From assembly GCA_032988165.1 (NCBI GenBank), contig JANTQF010000070.1, positions 62,001-126,000 of the forward strand: DNA of 64,000 nucleotides, given 5' to 3'. Both the position numbers and the translations under genes were made by a program. The notes beneath the pieces are model-generated. The model saw nothing but the letters and a program-made list of their open reading frames with translations, did no database searches and was not told the DNA's origin. This document shows positions 57,918 through 64,000 of this stretch, one piece after another (positions within the stretch are counted from its first letter, which is position 1; each line of letters opens with the position of its first letter). The stretch comes from Emmonsiellopsis sp. PD_33 (Eukaryota; Ascomycota; Eurotiomycetes; Onygenales; Ajellomycetaceae).

Positions 57918-60066
57918 TCAAGGGTAGTTAGGTTTCAAACCCTGGAAACCATAAGGCAAAATCTGAGACTTGACAACTTCCCCAGGCGCGATATAAGCCC
58001 CTCTTCCAAGACTCACACCTGGCAAAATAGTAACTCCCGCCCCAATCCAGCAGTCTTCTGCGATTACGACAGGGCGACCTTGGTATTTGCTCCTAGACCC
58101 TTTGCGTTCCTGCATACTGCCAATGGCCATAGAACTCAAGATCGTGACATTCGGGCCAATCCAGGTATGGGCACCAATGTTGATAGTACAATCATCGGCG
58201 AAATTGCAGTTCTCGGAGATCAACACATCCTCTCCGATATTAATGTTGTACCCATAATGACAATTCAATGGGGCTTCCACAATGACACCAGGTCCAAGTG
58301 ATCCAACAGGTTGCGGTGTAATTGCTTCGGTTTGAGCATCTGGTGGTGGTATGAGGACCTCCTTTAGCAGTCGAGTCCGTTCCTTTGCGCTGATGCCGTA
58401 AATCGGATTACCGGCATTAGAGAATCGCCACAACGCGGCTTTGCATCGTTCGCGGTCTTTGACGAGCTGGGGGTCGGAATAATCGTAGGGTTCTCCGGCA
58501 AGCATTTTCTCTTTTTCGGTCTTCGTGTCGAATGCCACCTGGGGCTCCATGTTGTTGAGAGCCAATCGAGCTTGCGCGGGATAGTTGCTTGTGTCAACAT
58601 GGGGTTGGTGGTTAGGTCGTTGCTCGATATTGCCCTGGAAAACCTGCATTGGGGGCTTCGGGTGGGCTCCATGGGACATTTCCCGTAGGGCCACATGATA
58701 ATCGGACTTTGGTTGCTCTGCACGAGACAAGTTATTAATACCAGGACCATCTCGAAACTCTCCTTTGGAGGGGTGTTCCGGCGTAAATGACGAGGGACCA
58801 GACGGCCAGGTACCTTTCGACCACGAACCTCTAGATCCCGCGCCAGTCGGGCTTGTGATGTATTGCGATGCAGCACGATCGCCTTCGTCTAGGAGGATAG
58901 GTCTAGACTTGCCATTGTCCATATGCATTGCAGTCGGAGCCCTCTCGTGCCGTTGAGGACTCATATCATGAACATACTGAGGTGCCATCTCGGAATAGCC
59001 GTCTTTGGCTTGGAGCGGAACGGGTCCTTTAGTCGTCGATGGCTTCTGCCAGGTGCTTCGGGACGAGTAACCTTCGCACAAAAACCCGCCACGCAAACAA
59101 TTATTGCCTTTTTCAATTATTTACCGTCAGAGAAGACAGTCGACGGAGTAGAAAGGACAAAAACTTACATGAGGGGTGTTGTTCGTCACATTTCTTCTTT
59201 CTTCTCCTGCACGTCATACAGCCAGTCTTTGTACGGTTACTGAAAACCCTCTTCCGCTTAGGGCCAACCTGAACTGCACCCTGAGATCGTTCTGGGGTAT
59301 AGTTTGCGAATTTGCGGTTCGGATCCGCGGATTCGCTTTGGGGGCGGTGAGCTGCACCCCAATTCTTTGCGCCATTATCGGGCTCTTGAACATCGCGCTG
59401 AAGAGCCTCCGCAAGCTGGGCATCTGATGAATCAATTGGCTGGGAAAGTTGCGGGTGATTCGCAAGGTGGGTTTCATAGTCATCCCATGTAGAACCGTTC
59501 GCAGTTGACTGAACACTGTCATTTCTTTCTAATTGCGAGTAGGGCTGTCTATGAACTTTTGTGGATGCATCTTGTTCAGCCCCAGCTGGCATATGGGTCG
59601 CGCCATTCGCCGGAGCAGGTGCTATCTGCTGCTCCACCCTACGCTCAGGCTTGGACATGGGGCTTCGCGATACACTCTGGTCCTGGTACGAGGAAGAAGG
59701 GGAGATCTGCCGGTCATCCGACTCGGACCGTTTGCGCTTATTTCGATTTGCGCTCGAGGATTGTCCGTCCGAAGCCATGTAGCTGGCTTCGGGATCCTGA
59801 CTGGGGACGTTTGTGGTCTCGAATAGTTGTTCTCCTTGGCGGGAAGGGGTCCTCGAGTTCCGTGCAGTGTGATCATGCTCGATAGAATTGCGTCGTTCCT
59901 CGTCGTGTGGTGCGGGAATGTGGCTATCTGGAGCACCGCTAAATGGCGGCGCTGCCTGATCTCTCCCATTCACAGCGGTGAAGCGCGAAGGGCTATGTTC
60001 TGGGTTCGAGTCCTTACCGGCGTCATGGCTCCCATTCACCACTGTTGCTGACGCGACAGCAGACAT
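57918..60066 (-). CDS. Zn2Cys6 DNA-binding domain fused to a hexapeptide acetyltransferase-like domain
   Basis: Two exons: 60066-59169 and 59107-57918, with a 61-bp intron that splits Cys300, giving 695 residues. The first ATG in the frame is 60066; the frame stays open upstream without another ATG. Residues 1-275 are disordered, with an acidic/basic patch (NRNKRKRSESDD). The Zn2Cys6 cluster has Cys at 283, 286, 293, 300, 303 and 310 (CX2CX6CX6CX2CX6C). Residues 497-545 match a maltose-acetyltransferase N-terminal (Mac) domain (KEKMLAGEPYDYSDP). From about 565 to 695 there are left-handed beta-helix hexapeptide repeats (IGPNVTIL, IGAGVTILPG). The loop that normally holds the catalytic His of NodL/maltose acetyltransferases reads SSMAIGSMQERKGS, without His. 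It probably acts as a nuclear regulator; enzyme activity is doubtful. The intron joins the two halves in frame, so the fusion is real in this model. Confidence 0.9.
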
Positions 60067-61060
60067 GTCGATTTGCACGCGTTCGACAGATCAGAGAGGT
60101 GGGTGACAAGTCCAGACGGGATAGATTCGGGATGGTCGGTATCGTACGTACGGGTGCTTTCAAACAAGAATGGATGCAATTGGTAGTATGTAGATTGTCC
60201 CGGTGTGATAGGTGGTTTCTTTTGCAGCTGATTCTTCAGACAGCAGGAGAGCCTGGGGCAAATTACGCGGAGGACAAGGCGCGCTGCAGGGTATAAAAGG
60301 CAGATAGATACTGAGGCCGAGTTGAAACAAAAAATAAAAATAGAAGAAACAACCAGGAGATAGTCGATAGAACGGGAATGGAAAGAGACAAGGGCAGTAA
60401 GTGGTCTGGGGACTGGGGTCTGCGCTGGCGACAACAGCGCGGGCGGGTGGTAGGCCTGGGGAAGGGCGGCACAGAGACGAGCGAGGCGCGAGAAAAGCGA
60501 AGTTGGGTCGATACCAGCAGGACGGTAGGGCGGTAAGGCAGGATGGGAGCCGACCCAACCACAACAGGGGACAGCAGCAGCAGCAGCAGCAGCACAACGG
60601 GGGGGCAAGACAGCAGCAATTCGCAGCGACACAGCGGATGGAGCGGCGGGGGGGATTGATGGAAGAAGAGGGCGCTGGAGGCGAGGAGGGGAGAAGAAGA
60701 GGGCGAGATGGGCGAGATGGGCGAGGATGCGCTGGCTGGGCGCTGGCTGCCACTGGCCCAATGGGGGCGGCTGGGCGGGTGGGCAGGCGTCTGTATCGTT
60801 TCGTTTCGGCTGTCGCTTGCGCCAGGGATTGGCCCACCGCTGCCCGCCTGCCCGCCGCGCTGATTGGCTGCCGTGCTCGCTCCTGTGGAGCCGCCGCCGC
60901 CCATACCGTATTTACCGCCGTTTGGCAATCCCTGGTCGCGACTTATTAATAGCGCGCCAGCAGCATATATTACAGTGACGTTGACGTTACCATACGCTAC
61001 CCCAGGCCTCGTGACCCGCCAAAAAAAGAAGCAGCCCATCCCACCCAAGCTGTCTGGCTA
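60067..61060 (-). promoter_or_regulatory. GC-rich promoter region of the Zn2Cys6/acetyltransferase gene
   Basis: The region is GC-rich with many overlapping long frames on both strands (GC-rich DNA has few stops), none with domains. Two ATTGG (CCAAT on the gene's strand) lie at 60828-60832 and 60863-60867, about 760-800 bp before the start. A CAG repeat lies at 60572-60593. Confidence 0.5.
60572..60593. repeat. CAG trinucleotide repeat in the promoter region
   Basis: About seven CAG units lie upstream of the Zn2Cys6/acetyltransferase gene. Confidence 0.85.
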
Positions 61061-64000
61061 AGCGCGGGACCGGAGACGGGAGACTGGAGGCTGGAGGCTG
61101 GAGACTGCAGGGCACGGCAGCGTGGGATCATCGCATGATTGCAACATATCGTAGTTATTACTAGTTACAGCCCAAACCGCCAATCACCCGCTGCTCGATG
61201 GCTGATGCAACCCCCAAGCGTCCGTTGCTCCCACCGTCAACTCTTGTCCAACACCATAGACGCTCATGTGCTGTCGACTATTTGCCGCATACGAGGCTTG
61301 CGAGCTATCGGGTGGAACTCCCCAGCCAGCCCCGTCAGATCCCCCTCTGGGCCGTGTGGGAACTCGGTCAATCAGCGTGCGCTTGGCATCCTCCCCCCTG
61401 TAGCCTCTAGAGACGGCCGCTATCGCCACCTCACCAACTATGCAAAACATCCTCCGTCCTTCCTTAGTACCCGGTATTTTACGCTCGTATCGAGAACAGA
61501 CTTTTGGCGCTCTGCAGTACTTGTTGCAGCAAGCCAGGTGAGGGGTTGCTGGCTGCATTTATTAATTATCTTTCTGATCCTTCAGCGTGTCTCGTTGGCA
61601 CGGCCGTTTTGGATCCCAGCAGAGAACCTGGGGATCCATCTTGGATGATTTCCACCTCTCGTCCTGAACCATGGGAAACCCAGCGACCATCCTAACCCTC
61701 TCATCAAAATATATGTTTCCCTCTGGTTCCGCCAGCGATAAACCTGGCCAAACGTCTTGGGAGGATTGGCACCCCTTTTCGACGCAGCAGCGCGGTAAGG
61801 CCTCTCTTGATCTTATGCGCAGTGTGGTCAAATCAAATCATTGATCGTTGTGATTGTCTTGCCGTCCGTCTGCTTCGCGGTGGAACTTTCTTTTGCCCTT
61901 TCCTTTGGCCCTTTGAGACAGTCCAATGACAAGAACAGGCCCAACACACGGATGGCGATCAAAAAGTCCAGCTTCAATGCTGATGTTTGTAACTTCGATG
62001 TCAGGTTTTCAAACAACAGGGTTATGAGAGTACAAGCTGGCCTGTTGATAATAGCTCATTACATACCATTTCAATAGTAACTGTATCTTCGGCCTGCCTG
62101 CGGCGTTCATTATCCGCCAATAATGGCCAAATCAGGTATCTCCGTCCTCAGCACGCTTTATTATTATTTCTTCCCGCTGAATCCAGCATCGTCATCCAAC
62201 TCAGCATCCCTGTCGCCTGAACCGGCTTCCCTCTTCTCTTTCCTGGCCAAGGGGGGCGGGGGACTGCGGGAGAAACGTCTCGAAATGTCACATTCCAGCA
62301 TTGCCAAGCGGCACTGCGGCAGCCCCATTGGATCGTCACGAAAGCGCCGGGCCAGGATGTTTGTCGGCAAAAGGCTGAGAAACAACAAGTCGAAGCGTCA
62401 ACAAGGTTGCGTGGGCTGAGGGGCAAACTCTAATTCCCCAGTGGTCAACGGATCTCCAGCCACTCACAGCCGGCTGCTGCGTCGTGTGTGTGATGACAGT
62501 GATGGAAGGGTTGATGGGATGCGGGCAGCGTTGAGTCAGACTCGACGTCTCGCTTGCAGGCGCCAGGGAGCAGCAGCACCCACGTCGGCTCCGGTGTTCG
62601 GCGTGCCATCATCATCGCCGTGCTGTTGAGCCTTGAGACTTGAGACTTGAGACGGCCAGGACATCATACATGCCTCTCGTCGCTTGCAGCACCGCCAATC
62701 ACACTCCCTCCCAAGCACATTGTGGCACCCGCCGCCGGCTTGCTGCAAATGAATTGTCCATTCCGCGCATGCCGCGTTCTTTTGCCCGTTTCAGGCGCCA
62801 GTCGCCAATCAGCCAAGTCGCGAACCAGCCAACTTCGCTTACCTAGCCGGCTTAGTTCCCGCTTTGGTCGAACAATAAGTTACCTCGAGGTTCAATTTAT
62901 TTGTGCCGGGCCAACAATTGCCTGAACCCAATCAGTGCAATGCTAATCACAGGTCTGCGCGTGTGGGCATTGTGTTAGACTTTTGTGGCTATCTTGTTAT
63001 TCTTGCTTGTGCTGCGTTGCGCTCGGCTGGCCCCGGCCTCTTCTCTCCTCGAAACTAAAATATATTGGCCGTGACTCGTGAGGGAAATCCCTAAGCGCTA
63101 ACCACACTGCTGACTAGCTGTAAAAGTTGGACAAATATTGATGCCCAGCAGACTTCTCCTCAGGCATCTGTGCTTCAACCTGGCGCTGGCGCATTTATTT
63201 TATTGAGTGTGTGTGGAGCATTATTCTGCACTATCACTGTATCAAATCCCAGGGTTCCTCCTCCGCCCTCGCCAGTATCCATAAAAACAAGTTAATATCA
63301 ATTGGTCCCTTCCACTAGCCTGCTCCAGACATGTATCCCAACAATTGCACACTGCCTCCCATGGATTGGGTGGGAGGCCTGAGATGATGATGCAGCGCGA
63401 AGAATTAACGCTACATCGGTCGCAGTAGCGCCTCAATACACGCATGCCGCTCTTCGCTCGTTAGCCTCGTTTGTCCATGGTTCACGCCCTCCTCCGCTGC
63501 CGCCCCCGTTCGTCTTGCCGGGAATTGTCTCTGGTCCCCTGTTACCGCCCTCCAATCATCTCCCAGAGGCGGACAGTGTCGCTCGTATCCCTGCAACATT
63601 CATGCGCGAACCTCGAAGCGGTCAGTCTTCCCAGCGCAGCGCCCGGCGGTATGTCGGGGGGGGCGATGCGGCTGTGTCCTCGCCTATTTTTATGGCATGA
63701 ATGAGCGCTACCCGACACAGCGCCTCCTGCGGTAAGTATTGTTGGGCGGCTCGCGGGTGGTTTTGGGCTCATGCCGCCCGAATCGCTCAAAAGCCCCTCC
63801 AAAATCTTTCTGGCCCCCATTCTCTCGTTTTCATATGCTTGCATCGCTACTTTTATCAATATCTCTCCCCTATCAACCTGGGACAATCATCAGGCGGCAG
63901 CAGAACAAAATAATAGGGGAAATGGGAGGAGGAAGGAAAAAATGCGCGGCAATGAAGGTGGCTTTCTCACAGGCTGAGGGCTGCACACCTCCAACTCCCC
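61061..64000. other. Intergenic DNA to the right edge, no gene recognised
   Basis: Several open frames (longest about 170 codons, 61139-61648, plus strand) show no domain or intron pattern and overlap others. Short tandem repeats occur at 61077-61112 (CTGGAGG/CTGGAGA) and 62635-62652 (TTGAGAC). It may be the promoter side of a gene beyond the window. Confidence 0.5.

Noticed and set aside
60036..60837. Open frames of 225-261 codons on the minus strand
   Set aside because: They overlap the promoter and start of the Zn2Cys6 gene in several frames at once; GC-rich DNA with few stops explains them, and no domain is visible.
61139..61648. 169-codon plus-strand frame near the right edge
   Set aside because: No recognisable motif; antisense frames of similar length overlap it.
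1..64000. CRISPR arrays, bacterial operons, ribosome binding sites
   Set aside because: Introns and gene families show a fungal chromosome; the tandem repeats lack spacer structure.

Overview
The window looks like a chromosome segment of a filamentous ascomycete, most likely an onygenalean fungus (Ajellomycetaceae type, e.g. a Blastomyces/Emmonsia/Histoplasma relative). The protein-coding genes have short introns (about 45-110 bp) with GT...AG ends and often CTAAC-like branch sites. Their products are typical of Eurotiomycetes. The left part is an AT-rich, transposon-packed tract almost without CG dinucleotides, as known for GC-poor isochores in this group. The genus is inference; no rRNA or tRNA gene was recognised.

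Layout. Positions 1-25702 are AT-rich repeat DNA in which I noticed only three CG dinucleotides (about 450, 3083 and 16390). It holds an 87-bp minisatellite (about 1041-1440) and a Ty3/gypsy-like LTR retrotransposon with two 319-bp LTRs and a GTAT target duplication (3046-14540). Then come a decayed hAT element (about 14900-17350), a pair of fold-back/tRNA-like units (about 17500-17820), a 5'-deleted second copy of the LTR element (about 19146-23492), and part of a Mutator-like (MULE) element (23493-25702) whose terminal inverted repeat ends exactly where normal composition resumes. A second MULE (28183-31093), bounded by a perfect 9-bp duplication, sits alone in normal-composition DNA. From 31.1 to 37.0 kb I find no gene.

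The right half carries eight protein-coding genes: an Ecl1-family lifespan/stress factor (37006-37494, +), an unrecognised 350-aa protein (40419-41518, +), an unrecognised 693-aa protein with a charged coiled-coil end (44195-46333, -), the DASH subunit Dad2 (46975-47604, -), shugoshin (48088-50404, +), the PP1 regulator Ypi1 (51149-51917, -), exportin-1/Crm1 with ten exons (52998-56852, -), and a fused Zn2Cys6 / hexapeptide-acetyltransferase-like protein (57918-60066, -). Dad2 and shugoshin share a 483-bp divergent promoter. With Ypi1 and Crm1 nearby, this is a block of genes for chromosome segregation, phosphatase control and nuclear export.

The most unusual observation is the LTR element. 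Besides gag-protease (frame 1) and RT-RNase H-integrase (frame 3) it carries a third, about 901-codon reading frame (frame 2, 10427-13132) between pol and the 3' LTR. Its C-terminal part has an HxD...H...R arrangement like a 2-oxoglutarate/Fe(II) dioxygenase. The second genomic copy of this frame has exactly the same length (2706 bp). The two LTRs of the complete copy differ in a mirror-image CA/TG pattern, which is direct evidence of CpG-targeted decay. A retroelement that carries a possible oxygenase inside a genome that erases CpG is worth testing as a counter-silencing system. That link is inference.
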